Of a DNA stretch of 64,000 bases, positions 1 through 11,164 are shown piece after piece (positions within the stretch are counted from its first letter, which is position 1; each line of letters opens with the position of its first letter). The stretch is taken from assembly GCF_000002425.4 (NCBI RefSeq), contig NC_037265.1, forward strand, positions 7,926,767 through 7,990,766, written 5' to 3'. The position numbers were made by a program, and so were the translations under genes. The notes under the pieces are model-generated. The model was not told the DNA's origin. It saw only the letters and a list, made by a program, of their open reading frames with translations, and searched no databases. The DNA is from Physcomitrium patens. Taxonomy: Eukaryota > Streptophyta > Bryopsida > Funariales > Funariaceae.

Positions 1-1070
1 CAATATGAGACCTGTATTGGTGGAGCAACCCAATGCAGTCTAGTTATGGGAAAATCCAGGTCTTACTACGGGCCTCAGCTAGTCTGACGCGAAGACCAAT
101 TTGACCCAATTACGCGAGCATCCAGGTTACTACGGGCATCTTACCTAATATGGGACCTGAATTGGTTGGGCGACTTGATGTGGTCCCGATTATAGGGTTT
201 CGATTCTGTTTCGGGCCGTCCTGTTCTCTGTGCCATTTCAGGGAACGTTGTTTACGATAAATGGATCTCTTAAAGGTAAAAACGGAAGAGAAGGCCTTAA
301 TGACGTGAGCCAATTTCGGATCTAAGCTCTGACGGCGGGAGCCAATTCCGGATCTAAGATGGAAGATTGAAGAAATTCAGAGGATAAGGTTAGGGGAGAA
401 TATAGTTTTAGAGAGGGAGGTTTTTTTTTTTTTCGGGGAATCGGGAGAGGAAGCTAGTTTTCAAGCTTTTGCAAGGTTACCAGTTCGGTTTTTATTGGAG
501 GGTTTTGAAGATCAAGGGAATTAGAGAGAGGAGCTTTATGCTTCGGGTTGGGGAAGGAAAGACATAGAATTTGGATTTTTCTTCTGCATAGAGTTTTGGG
601 AAGACTGAGGCAATCGCTGCTGAAGTCAGTGTTCTAATGGTGAATTGGGATTTTTAAATGAAGTGGGTTTGAATACTCTTGACTGTTTTGTAAAATCAAG
701 TTACGTCTGTGATTGAAGGATTAAAAGGGTGTCTATAGGATTGAGTATGCGGAGTGAATGAAATTTATTAGGTTAATCTAACAGGACAGTCAGTGGATGC
801 AAGATCGTAAGTACAAAGCGGTATTGAAGACTAACAATTTGGGTTGTTCAGGGTTCTCTGTAACGTCTAGAGACCTACCGGCTGGGGCAAAAAAAAGACT
901 TCGACAAGCAGTCGAAGAGCATCCGTATAGATTTACGGTACATTGTTGCAGTGGTTTATATTCCAGTAGTCAAAAACTGATAGACTGCTTGACTATCGGT
1001 GAATCTCCATACTACCTTCTACAGCCAGACGCCCGGCGCGTTCTCGAGCAGGAAAGCACGTAATACGACA
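1..1070 (+). repeat. 5' LTR of family A (partial)
   Basis: It is a direct copy of the 3' LTR at 9,599-10,858 and ends in CA at 1,070, just before the primer-binding site. It is about 100 bp longer than the matching part of the 3' LTR, mainly around 400-540 where a T run and flanking bases are absent from the other copy. It contains repeated submotifs (AATATGAGACCTGAATTGG-like, ATCCAGGTCTTACTACGGG-like). Near 897-916 CTTCGAC and GTCGAAG form a short hairpin around a 5-base loop. The 88-codon ORF at 797-1,063 recurs in every LTR copy and is probably not a gene. Confidence 0.9.
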
Positions 1071-1074
1071 TAAG

Positions 1075-1094
1075 TGGTGAACCCGACGTGAAAG
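1075..1094 (+). other. Primer-binding site of family A
   Basis: TGGTGAACCCGACGTGAAAG lies 4 bases after the LTR end. TGG at the start pairs with the CCA end of a tRNA, and the position is right for minus-strand priming. I do not assign the tRNA. Confidence 0.7.
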
Positions 1095-1141
1095 CTTGAA
1101 GTGAAAGGTATTGGATTTCGGTTGATTTTATCTTTATTTTT

Positions 1142-1679
1142 ATGGAAAACGAAAATAAAAATTTTGAAGGATTTTTGGGAGAAGTTTCTGGTGGGGAGTC
1201 TTCTAAAGGACAAGGTATGCACATGGATCCGTATATTGCTAGTTTGTTTCAAGCCTTCTCATTGTCAATGCAGCAACAGCAAAGCAATGATCGAAAGGAA
1301 GCTTTGGCAACCAAAGCATTGCAAGCAGTGGTCAATAAAATTGATCAATTTGATGGGAGGAATATTTCAAGGTATTTAAGATGTTATGTTTGTGAAATGG
1401 AATTAAATTGGGTTTCAGAGAAGAAAATGGTTGCACTATTTGGACTTGCCACGATACCGGAGATAAGGGACCACATTACATCGATAACGGATCGTTGTGG
1501 GAATTCATGGGAGGATTTTTCACATGCATTGAAAGATGAATATTTCTTAGAAGATCCTGATCGCGTTACTAAGAAGCTGTTTCTGGGATGGATTGAACGG
1601 CCCAATAAGAATTGCAAGCAACAGAGCTACTAAGTGAATTTGAGAGGCAGTACTCTCAATTATTGAAGGTAGAAACTTA
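1142..1679 (+). pseudogene. Family A gag, N-terminal part
   Basis: This is the N-terminal half of a Ty3-type Gag. The first 163 codons are open to 1,633, then a stop or frameshift occurs, with gag-like sequence continuing to the junction at 1,680. It has an acidic, Gln-rich start followed by a helical capsid-like region with KIDQFDGRNISRYLR and a WEDFSHALKDEYF block, the usual retrotransposon capsid layout. No zinc knuckle is present because the reading frame is cut by the inverted LTR at 1,680. The ATG at 1,142 lies 48 bases after the primer site and is the natural start. Confidence 0.8.
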
Positions 1680-3572
1680 TGTCATATAACGTGCTTTCCT
1701 GCTCAAGAATGCGTCGGGCGTCTGGCTGTAGAAGGTAGTATGGAGATTCACCGATAGTCATGCAGTCTATCAGTTTTTGACTGCTGGAATATAAACGACT
1801 GCAACAATGTACCGTAAATCTATACGGATGCTCTTCGACTGCTTGTCGAAGTCTTTTTTTTTTTTTTTTTTTTGCCCCAGCCGGTAGGTCTCTAGACGTT
1901 ACAGAGAACCCCGAACAACCCAAACTGTTAATCTTCAATACCCTTTTGTACTTACGATCTTGTATCCACTGACTGTCTTGTTAGATTAACCCAATAAATT
2001 TCATTCACTCCGCATACTCAATCCTATAGACACCCTTTTAATCCTTCAATCACAGACGTAACTCGATTTTACAAAACAGTCAAGAGTATTCAAACCCACT
2101 TCATTTAAAAATCCCAATTCACCATTAGAACACTGACTTCAGCAGCGATTGCCTCAGACTTCCCAAAACTCTACGCAGAAGAAAAATCCAAATTCTATGT
2201 CTTTCTTTTCCCGACCCGAAGCATGAAGCTCCTCTCTCTAATTCCCTTGATCTTCAAAACCCTCCAATAAAAACCGAACTGGTAACCTTGCAAAAGCTTG
2301 AAAACTAGCTCCCCCCCCCCGATTCCCCGAAAAAAGAAAAAAAACTCCCTCCCTAAAACTATATTCTCCCCTAACCTTATCCTCTGAATTTCTTCAATCT
2401 TCTGTCTTAGATCCGGAATTGGCTCCCGCTGTCAGAGCTTAGATCTGAAATTGGCTCACGTCATCAAGGCCTTCTCTTCTATTTTTACCTTTAAGAGATC
2501 CATTTACCATAAACAACGTTCCCTGAAACGGCACAGAGAACAGGACAGCCCGAAACAGAATTGAAACCCCGTAATTGGGACCACATCAAGTCCCTCAACC
2601 AATTCAGGTCCCATATTGGGTTTGATGCCCGTAGTAACCTGGATGCTCACGTAATTGGGTCAAATTGGTCTTCACGTAAGTGTCAAGGACAAGAACTCGA
2701 TGAAAGCTAAAGAGTAAGTGAGACTTTTCTCAAAAAGAAATAAGACAAAATAGAAATATGTATATTAAGAAAGAAACTGGAATGGCTATTGCCAAAATAC
2801 AAGAAAACTAGAGACCCTTGAAACTAGACTAGAAGCAAGAAAGGAGTTGACAAGAGTGAAGAGGGCTTCACTCTTGCCTCTATATATACTATCTAACTAG
2901 AAGCCACATGGCGATGTTCTATAAGACCTCCAATATATGTTGACTTTCTAGGCCACATGCCTTTGCTTGCAAGGCAAGTTTTCTATGGATGGACCACGTA
3001 GTTAGCTTGTTCTTTAAGCTTCCAACATGTGTGGCACATGGCTAACTTGTTGACCAAGTTTCTAACCTAAAAGTCAACTATAGACTCCTATAAAGTCGAA
3101 GCAGTGTCTATGAAGCTTCTAAGAAGCTTCTCTAGAAGATATTACACAATTAATTTACTTTTACATACTTTTATCTATTCATATAGGTAATTATATGTAT
3201 GTCCGTGACAGTCAGACTGGCTGAGGCCCGTAGTAAGACCTGGATTTTTCCGTAACTAGACTGCATTGGGTTGCCCCACCAATACAGGTCTCATATTGGG
3301 TAAGAGGACCTGGATTGGATTCTCGAAATTGGATCCAATTGGCTCTTCAAACCCGTCGTGTGAATTGGTCCTTCTCATCCTGCTAACTCCCGTTATTAGA
3401 ATCGAATGGAGCATTTCAGTATGCCCCGGCTGACTGTAACGGGGTGACTGAACCTGACCACTCAGTATTTGTACTGGAGTTGGTTGATGCTCCCAATATT
3501 CGAGGTAACTGAATATTAATAAAATTCCCCTTTCTTTTTATTTTCACTGTATACTCGTGTTACAACACGACA
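1680..3572 (-). repeat. Hybrid solo LTR of family A, inverted
   Basis: This is a complete family A LTR in reverse orientation with both termini intact (TGTCATATAACG on the left, ...CACGACA on the right on the + strand), split by a family C solo LTR at 2,681-3,210. The left flank is family A gag and the right flank is the accessory ORF of family B. The flanking 5-mers (ACTTA and TCCTT) do not match, so this is not a simple insertion. Recombination between LTRs of two same-oriented A copies, one in A gag and one in B, would give this structure. Confidence 0.85.
2681..3210 (-). repeat. Family C solo LTR (530 bp) nested in the inverted A LTR
   Basis: It has TGTCAAGGAC and GTCCGTGACA termini, flanked by GTAAG (2,676-2,680) and GTCAG (3,211-3,215), a 5-bp TSD with one change. 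The empty site is seen in the other A LTR copies. It is the least decayed copy here of the LTRs of chromodomain elements C3, C4 and C5. In transcription sense (minus strand) it has a TATATATA box (about 2,884-2,892). Two GAAGCTTC palindromes lie at 3,112-3,119 and 3,123-3,130 with a third GAAG at 3,135, resembling a heat-shock element cluster. Confidence 0.9.
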
Positions 3573-3575
3573 TCC

Positions 3576-4717
3576 TTTGAAGGGATGGTGTTCAACAGGG
3601 CGGCTTACGTAGCTACTCGTATTCATGCGGAGATAGGAGCCAAGTTCAAATTGGAGAAGTTCACATCCTTGCTTTGTTCAAATTATGTGTATGCTGTCAT
3701 CGCGCACACATTGCATCAACCATTGTCAGAAGAGAAAAATCCTATACCAGTGTCCGCACCTGTGCAGAGAGAACAAAATTTGTTGGCACAAAATCACAAT
3801 GCAGCGGATGTAATACACGAAATCAGAGAATCAAGTCGTACAGTTGTTCAAGGGGTAGTTCCGGTTATCGAAGTGGGACTGGTTCCAAGTGGTGTTGCAG
3901 TGGAAGAGGAGAATCAAGTTCCATTATTGATAGATATCAACCAGTTGGCATTTCCAGAAGGTCAAATACCTGAAGGAGTATTTCTTAAAAATGCCGTATT
4001 GAAGCACATTTCGCAAACACATTGTATGGTACGAGCATTGGTTGAAGAAGACAGAAGTAAACGGGATTGGAAGGACAGTAAAAAAAAATGATATCGGATC
4101 AAACTCAAAAAATTAGGAAGGAAGAACTGAGGATTCAAGAAATTGAAGAAGCCAAGTTGGTCCTGGACCGGAAATTGATTCTCCAATATGAGGCTTGGAC
4201 AAAGGAAAAAGAACAGATTTCACGGATTGTAGAAGGACAACGGGACGAATTGATTCAGAATAGGAAGTCATGGGATTTGGAACGGGAGAAGTTCAAATGC
4301 CAGTTGCAAGCGGAACTGGACAAGACAAAGTTATTGGCGACAGAGAAAGCGTTATTGTGTGACCAATTGAGATAAAAAACGGGGAAAATGAGGTCTGAAA
4401 TTGAAATTTTATAAAATGAGGTATCAAAACTGATGAAAGAGTTAACTGTGAGGAGCCAATCTCAAGTGTCGATTGAAGATGTCCCAGAAGAGATGAGTCC
4501 GCAGCAACATCAGTTGGAACTTCGCGATGCCCAGATCGTGAAACTGGAAGCTCAGGTCCGGGAATTAGGAGAATACAATGAAGATCTTTCAGTCCAATTG
4601 AGAAAGGAGTCGCTTGAAATATTGGAAGAGGATGAAGACGTACCACCAGAGCCAGAATCGGTAGAACCAGTAACGGATAATGAAGTAATTGATCAATTGG
4701 GTGTATCAGATAAATAG
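3576..4717 (+). pseudogene. Family B accessory 3' ORF, C-terminal two-thirds
   Basis: Three reading-frame pieces (to 4,091, 4,088-4,375 and 4,433-4,717) are collinear with the minus-strand accessory ORF at 15,112-16,730. Shared blocks are EGMVFN, AAYVATRIH, LLCSNYVY, IHEI(G/R)ESSR, LDINQLAFP, LELRDAQI and ELGEYNEDLS. The middle is a long Glu/Lys/Gln-rich coiled coil and the end is acidic (EEDEDVPPEPESVEP). There is no membrane segment, so it does not look like an envelope protein. Its 5' third was lost at the junction with the inverted A LTR. Function unknown. Confidence 0.8.
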
Positions 4718-4781
4718 AAATTTTGGAGAAGTTTTTTTTTTAGTTATGTATCGGTTCTATGTTTGCGAGGACGCTGCACAA

Positions 4782-5493
4782 ATGGCAGTAGGGCTATGTA
4801 GAATAAGTAGTTATTTGCTGAATTGTAGATACTTAGTTTATAGTATAAACATAGATAAATGACTGTTGAAAAGGTAGTTCAGTAGGTAAAATGGATGAAT
4901 AATTAGGAAAAGCAGTTTTCATTAGAGATGTAGCAGTTGGTATCTTGTGGTAGCATAAGGAGGATGGGAGAGAGGAAGTAGGGGCCAGACTGTGATTGTG
5001 TGAGCCGGAATAAGCTTGGTGCTACCTCTTTTCTTTTGTTTGTTATTTTCTTTGAATAAGAAGATTAAAAGTTTCTGAATATTGTAAAAGTGAATTATGG
5101 AATGGAAGTATGAATGTTATTAAATGAGAAGAAGAAAGATTGAATGCTGAAATCTGATTGTAGTTCAGCAGAGAGAATGAGTCTGTGTTTGTGTGAAACA
5201 CTGTAATGTGAAGGCAGTTAATGGTGAAGAACTCCAGAGTTTGGATTATAGTATGATTATGTCCTGTCATTTAGGATAGTGCGGGATTACTTGTTGTTGT
5301 TATCAGTGATGGTGGAGTATTATTAGGAAGTAGAAAGCATTGTAGTGTTTCCTGGGTGTTTTAAGTAGTGCGGAATACAGTTAATAGTGTGACCCTAACA
5401 TGTAAGCTCATGAGGTATTCTTTCCTTGTGTTTGAATCTCCCTATACAGGTTTAGTCTCATTAGATTAGTTAGAGTAAGTAAAACGACAATCA
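4782..5493 (+). repeat. Polypurine tract and 3' LTR of the family B fragment
   Basis: A purine-rich GGCAGTAGGGCTA runs into TGTAGAATA, where the LTR begins at 4,797; it ends ...AAAACGACAATCA at 5,493 (697 bp). The start, the GTGTGACCCTAACA block, the GTTTGAATCTCCCTATACAGG block and the end all match the 764/765-bp LTRs of the complete B element. Family A sequence resumes immediately after, so B had inserted into A. Confidence 0.85.
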
Positions 5494-6087
5494 CAGCAAC
5501 CAACAAATGAAAAGAATGGGTATAATCAACGAGTACGTTTCGAAGATTATAGTGATAAGAAAATGGAAACTTTGAGCCATTATACTCGAAAGCATTGGGC
5601 AAGGGCAACTACTGAGGTATTGGTGAAAGTAGGAGATATAGAAGAATCAATAGTTGCTTTAGTCGACCATGGTTCTGAAATAAATCTCATGTCTAAAGAT
5701 CTTTATAAGAAGCAAAAATGGCCAATTGATATGAAACATGGATGGGCAATTCGAGCAGCTAATAATACATGGGGCGAATTATATGGAGCTTGTCCAGATG
5801 TCAAAGTTCGGATTGGAGATGTTACGATGGAGCAACATTTCTTTGTTGAAGATACAACGTCTTATCCGTTGATTTTAGGACAACCTTATATCACGGCAAC
5901 ACAGATAGAAACAAAGGTACTTGACGATGGTTCTGCTTATGCAAGGGTACGGAGCGAAGATGGAAGGAAAGTTGTACAATTTCTAACTGTACCTCCTAAC
6001 CATGAACGGAATCGAGATAGGTTGAGGGAGAAACCATTGCCAAAGATTGTTGAAGGATTTAAGGATTTTGGGGAGGTACCACTGTAA
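5494..6087 (+). pseudogene. Family A protease region
   Basis: Ty3 aspartic protease. The active-site block reads ALVDHGSEINLMS, with DHG where DTG or DSG is usual, followed later by YPLILGQPYI, the hydrophobic-Gly block of retropepsins. The open frame from 5,563 gives 174 codons and stops at 6,085; upstream codons 5,494-5,562 are in the same frame. It would cut the Gag-Pol precursor inside the particle. The DHG change may already reduce activity. Confidence 0.85.
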
Positions 6088-6182
6088 AGCGAGATTATGG
6101 AGGTACAAAAGAGGAGGTACTCTCGCGAGATGAAGGTGCCTTTGATGCGAGTTTTATTGGTATATTAGAGAATGGAAATATT

Positions 6183-7631
6183 ATGTATAAGAAAGTTGAT
6201 GATTTTAAAAGAAAAGAAAGAAAAAGATTATATGATATTGAAGGACAGTTACGCAAGATAGGTACATTGCAAGATGATGAGAGGATTTTGGGTGTTTATG
6301 AAGAAAATGGACTGGAAGATTCATTGGAATTGATTACAACTATTGGGTTAGGGGATAATGATAAGATTGTTGAGATTCATTCGAAAGAGGTTTATACCAT
6401 GCTTGAATCTTTTCAAGCACCAGAAGTCACAGTAGAGACGAGATATAAAACGGCAGATAAGAAGGTAAAGCCTGTTGCCGGACCATTACCAGAGGATTCT
6501 AAAGAACAAATGGGAGAAGCATCAAAAGAAGCAAGTTTAAGAGATCCAATGAGTATTGGACATCAGTTTACTGAAGAGACTTTTGAAGAATTGAAGATTG
6601 GTTCTGATGGTTCTTTATTACCGGAGGAAATTACTTGCTTCAAAAAGATGTTGGCTAAACAAGGTAGATCGTTTGCCTTCGAATCTCATGAAATTGGGTG
6701 TGTGGATCCAAATATTATAACACCTATGGTTATCTTCACTATACCGCATGTACCTTGGAATCTAAGACCGATTCCAGTATCGAGGGCACATTTACCTAAA
6801 TTGGTGGAACTATTGAAAGAAAAGATAAAGATGAAAATATTAGAACCTTCATTTGCGCCGTATTCTAGTCGATGGTTTACGGTACCTAAGAAGAATGGGT
6901 CACTACGGTTTATTCAAGATATGCAGCCGGTGAATGCTGTAACTGTCAGGAATGCAGGAATTGGACCTATTGTGGATGAATTTGCTGAGGCGTTTGCTGG
7001 AAGGGCGATCTATTCAATGGGTGATTTGTATTCAGGTTATGATCAATTTCAACTTGCCGAAGGAAGTAGAGATATGAAAATGATGACGACACCACTTGGA
7101 TTGGTTAAAATGTGCACTCTTCCTCAAGGCGCGACCAACTCAGTTGCGCATATGATGAATGGGATGAATAAGGTATTGAGAGATTTTATTCTGGAAAAGA
7201 CTATGCCTTTTCTGGATGATGTTCCTATAAAAGGGTGCAGAGAAGGAGACAAGGATGAAACTTTAGATACGAGGGGGTGTTGCAGATATGTTGTTGATCA
7301 TATACAAGATTGTGAAAAGTTTTTAACTCGGCTTAGAGAAGTTCATCTTACATTATCGGGTATGAAGTCCGTATTTGGAGTGCGAGAGGTTGTAATTGTT
7401 GGACATTTATGCGGATCTTACGGAAGAAAACCACATCCGACTAAAGTTGATGCAATTGGAAGGATGAAAGAGGATTGTGGTTCTTTAACAGAGGTTTGCA
7501 GGTTTTTGGGTGCATGTGTATTTTATCGAATCTGGATCCCTCATTATGCTTACATAGTGGATCCATTATATGAACTGTTACGCAAAGGTTACCGATTTGA
7601 ATGGAAAGAAAGGCATATTCAGGCAATGTAA
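6183..7631 (+). pseudogene. Family A reverse transcriptase
   Basis: 482 codons. An N-terminal linker (residues 1-150) is followed by the RT fingers (HLPKLVELLKEK, SSRWFTVPKKNGSLRFIQD), the first catalytic Asp in MGDLYSGYDQ, the LPQGATNSVAHM block, and the FLDD metal-binding box near 7,210. A thumb with GHLCG and RFLGACVFYRIWIPHYA follows. The main RT motifs are intact, so the frame is unusually well kept, but a stop at 7,629 separates it from RNase H. No start codon of its own is needed; it is part of Pol. Confidence 0.92.
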
Positions 7632-7634
7632 AGA

Positions 7635-8777
7635 TTGAAGAAATTATTGATGTCACCTCCAATATTGAAGAAGGTTGATTATAAGTGCAATAGACCAGTG
7701 ATTCTTACTGTAGACGCTAGTCCAATTGCCATTGGATGGGCTGTGGGTCAAGATGATTCAAATGGGAGTAGATTTGCAGTTCGATTTGGGGCTAAAGTTT
7801 TAAGTATTTGTCAGCGTGCATATTTGCAAGTCAAAAGAGAACTTTGGGGAGTCGTTTCGGCTATGAAAGCTGAAAAGGACTATTTGATTGGGGCAGTAGT
7901 AGTAATTGAAACAGATTGCTTGCCATTGCTTGGAATGATTATTAACTGTTCAACGCCAGATATTGCAATGTTGAGATGGATTGCTTATATTAAGTCACTA
8001 AATCCAGAATTTAAGCATATTACTAGAAAGGACAATTTAGTAGCAGACATGCTATCTCGAGCAAGATACGAGAGGGAGGACGAAATGGTTGAAGACATTG
8101 ATGACGTCGGATTGAAATTCTATTCAATATCAAATCTCAATAGAGAATACAAGTTATTTCTTGAAGAATCTTATGAAGGAGAATTATTGGATATTAGTCA
8201 TTACTTGAATACCTTGACTAAGCAGGGGAATTGGTCTACAAAAAAATTCAAACAAATAAGAAAAAAAGCATATGGATTTTTACTTCAAGATGGATTCTTA
8301 TGGAAGAGACTGAAGAAAGGAATTGGGATGCCACGGCGAGTTATAGGCAAAAGGGAAGAGAAACTAAAATTATTAAAGGAGTTTCATGATAGTTTATGGG
8401 CAGGGCATAGAGAAATCTGGGCTACTTTTGCTAAACTCAAGGAACGATATTGGTGGAAAAATATGTATCGAGATGTGCTCTCATTTGTAGAGTCATGTGA
8501 AATCTGTCAATCGTATTCTAATATCCAACATCAAGATGGTCTTCATCCTACGTATCCTCTAGCTATTCATTTTAAATGGGTTGTTGATTTGGTTATTATG
8601 CCGGTTGGGTTATGGCAGATGAGATATTTGGTTTTAGCTCGTGAAGATTTATCAAATCAAGTAGAAGGAAGAGTATTGAGGACAAAATCTACAGAGGGGA
8701 TTTGTAGGTTTTTGCTTGAAGATGTTATTTGCCGTTACAGGTGCGTAGGAAAAACACTGCAGATCGTGGAGAATTAA
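7635..8777 (+). pseudogene. Family A RNase H and integrase N-terminus
   Basis: RNase H begins with VILTVDASPIAIGWAVGQ, the Asp-bearing first strand, followed by the RELWGVVSAMKAEKDYLIG helix and the IETDCLPLLG strand. The integrase zinc domain follows: FHDSLWAGH...ERYWW...VESCEICQ supplies His-His-Cys-Cys. The core begins with FKWVVDLVIMP, bearing the first catalytic Asp. The frame stops at 8,775 just before the second catalytic Asp. Confidence 0.9.
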
Positions 8778-9556
8778 ATGCACAAGAAGCTCATAAGTTC
8801 TTTGAAAAATGTGGAGTTAAACTATCACTAACTACTGCTTATAATCCGGAAGGAAATGCGAAAAGCAAACGCGGTCACCCTCCGATTGTGAAAGCATTAG
8901 TTAAAGCTTGTAATGGGAAAGTTAAAGAGTGGCCACGGCTTTTGTCATTTGCATTATGGGCTGATTGAACAACACATAGTTCGGTGACAGGATATATGCC
9001 AGTAGAACTTATGTCAGGTCGAAAACTAATTATGCCGATTGAAGAAAAGGTACTTACTTGGAGTATGCTACCATGCGAAGATGAATTGACAAGAGAAGAA
9101 CTTCTGGCTATTACGATTCGACAATTGGAGCAAAGAACGGAAGATGTTCAGATAGCATTGGGAATGTTAAAAAGAGCAAGGTTACAAAACAAGGCGCGAT
9201 TCGATAAGCAACATCGATTGAGACCAAAAGCAATCGAGGAAGGTGACTGGGTACTTGTTTATGACAATAGTCTGGATAATCAACATAGTACTTTGCGGAA
9301 ATTTTCAAAACGTTGGTTTGGACCATATGTTGTAACAACTGTTCATGATAATGCGACTTACTCATTACGAGAGTTAGATGGTACAAAATTGAAAATACCA
9401 ATTGCAAGGAAGCGAGTAAAAATATTTAAACGAAGATACGCAGAGATGAATATGGAAGACCTTAATGAAGGTATAGAGATTCTACAGCAAGAAGATGAAA
9501 GTTATTTGGATAAAGAAGGTGACGACGACGAACTGAATCAAACCGCAATTGGGTAA
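8729..9556 (+). pseudogene. Family A integrase core and C-terminus
   Basis: Two frame pieces (8,729-8,968 and 8,984-9,556) separated by a stop. The second core Asp lies in the ADRGELNAQ block. At the third catalytic position the motif reads NAKSKRGHPPI, so the expected Glu is Lys, which fits a G-to-A change. The C-terminal module has DWVLVYDNSL, the FSKRWFGPYVV (GPF/Y type) block and VKIFKRR. No chromodomain follows; the end is acidic and the gene finishes 43 bases before the 3' LTR. Confidence 0.9.
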
Positions 9557-9579
9557 ATTGGTGCATACCGGAGGATGCA

Positions 9580-9598
9580 CAGGTTCAGAGTGGGTGGA
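9580..9598 (+). other. Polypurine tract of family A
   Basis: Purine-rich GGTTCAGAGTGGGTGGA directly precedes the 3' LTR start TGTCATG at 9,599, the expected position of the plus-strand primer. Confidence 0.6.
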
Positions 9599-10858
9599 TG
9601 TCATGTTGAAAAACGAGTATACCATGAAAATATAAAGAAAGGGGACTTTTATTAATATTCAGTTACCTCGAATATTGGGAGCAACGACCAACTCCAGTGC
9701 AAATACTGAGTGGCCAGGTTCAGTCACCCCGTTACAGTCAGCCGGGGTGTACTGAAATGCTCCGTTCGATTCCAATAATGGGAGTCATCAGGAAGAGAAA
9801 GGATCAATTCACACGACGGGTGAGCCTGGTTCGAAGAGCCAATTGGATCCAATTTCAAGAATCCAATCCGAGTCCTCTTACCCAATATGAGACCTGAATT
9901 GGCCGGGCAACCCAATGCAGTTTAATTACGGAAAAATCCAGGTCTTACTACGGGCCTCAACTAATCTGACACGAACGACCAATTTGATCCAATTACGGGG
10001 ACATCCGGGTCTTACTACTGGATTCTTAGCCAATATGAGACCTAAATTGGTCGGACGACTCAATGTGGTCCCGATTACGGGGTTTCGATTTTGTTTCAGG
10101 TTGTCCTCTTATGTGTGCCGTTTCAGGGAACGTTGTTTTTGATAAAAGGATCTCTTAAAGGTAAAAACGGGGGAGAAGCTCTGACGGCGAGAGCCAATTG
10201 TGGATCCAAGCTCTGACGGTGGGAGCCAATTCCGGATCCAAGACGGAAGATTGAAGAAATTTAGAGGATAAGGTTAGGGGAGAGAATATAAGTATGGGGA
10301 GTTTTTGAAGATAAGGGGGAGAGCTAGCTTCATGCTTCGGGCGGAGAAAAAAGACAGAGAATTGGATTTTTTTTCTTTGTAGGGTTTAGGGAAGACTAAG
10401 GCAATCGTTGCTGAAGTCAGTGTTGTAATGGTGAATCGAGATTTTTAATGAAGTGGGTTTGAATACTCTTGACTATTTTTTGAAATCGAGTTACGTTTGT
10501 GATTGAAGAATTAAAAGAGTGTCTATAGGATTGAGTATGCGGAGTGAATGAAATTTATTAGGTTAATCTAACAAGACAGTCAGTGGATATAAGATCATAA
10601 GTACAAAGTGGTATTGAAGATTAACAGTTTGGGTTGTTCGGGGTTCTTTGTAACATCTAGAGACCTACCGGCTGGGACAAAAAGGACTTTGGCGAGCAGT
10701 CGAAGGGCATCCGTATAGATTTACGGTGTATTCTTGGAGTTGTTTATATTCCAACAGTCAAAAACTGATAGACTGCTTGACTATCGGCAAATCTCCATAC
10801 TACCTTCTACAGCCAGACACCCGACGCATTCTCGAGCAGGAAAGCATGTAATATGATA
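9599..10858 (+). repeat. 3' LTR of family A (1,260 bp)
   Basis: Starts TGTCATGTTGAAAAACGAG, matching the inverted copy that ends at 3,572, and ends ATATGATA, a decayed form of the ATACGACA seen at 1,070. About 9,960-10,100 contains a stretch shared with the gag-pol linker of family B (20,935-21,080). Near-repeats of AATATGAGACCT-type and CAATTACGG-type units occur across 9,880-10,085. Confidence 0.9.
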
Positions 10859-11140
10859 ACACGTACCATCGAACTTGTTTGGAAGGCTAATTTCGGGCTC
10901 TTTTCGTTATAAGACCAACGATTCTTGTTGAATTAGAGGTAAAGTTGCTTGTCTTGGTGTTGAAGCTTGACGTTGGTGAATCCTCGATTATGCCATCCGA
11001 GATACTCCATCATTATGAAGTCTTGTAATGATTCCTTCAATTTCTATAGTTCTTTGTAATAACATAGCAAGAGCATTCATAATGGCATCCAACTTGGATT
11101 CCAAACTTTTAGTCATATTAATATCTTGACCTGCGGCCAT
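10859..11140 (-). pseudogene. Family E gag, N-terminus (truncated by family A)
   Basis: Read on the minus strand from ATG at 11,140: MAAGQDINMTKSLESKLDAI..., a helical gag start, then an in-frame stop in RMA-stop; after it the frame continues to a LPNKFDGT-like block that resembles the EKFD gag block of family C. The A 3' LTR abuts it at 10,858, so the rest of E lies left of the window or is lost. Confidence 0.6.
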
Positions 11141-11164
11141 TCTAAGTGAAGGAAAGAAATGACT

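Larger units (their letters stand above)
1..10858 (+). mobile_element. Family A Ty3/gypsy retrotransposon, interrupted and inactive
   Basis: The ends are direct repeats: 1-1,070 matches 9,886-10,858. The 5' LTR is cut by the window start, because the 3' LTR has about 287 further bases upstream. Inside, in + order, are a primer site, gag, protease, reverse transcriptase, RNase H and integrase, which is the Ty3 order. Gag and protease are separated by 3.8 kb of foreign DNA (1,680-5,493). Pol is broken by stops near 6,085, 7,629, 8,775 and 8,966, and the integrase has lost a catalytic Glu. The right end abuts the gag of a minus-strand family E element, so A inserted into E. The TSD cannot be tested because the left end is outside the window. 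Confidence 0.9.

Noticed and set aside
797..1063. 88-codon ORF in the A LTR, present again at 1,660-1,938 on the other strand
   Set aside because: It is repeated because the LTR is repeated; it overlaps the LTR end and has no domain. The copy in the 3' LTR is broken.
3576..4717. Envelope gene
   Set aside because: It lies before the LTR as an env gene would, but it is a coiled-coil protein without signal peptide, membrane helix or cleavage site.
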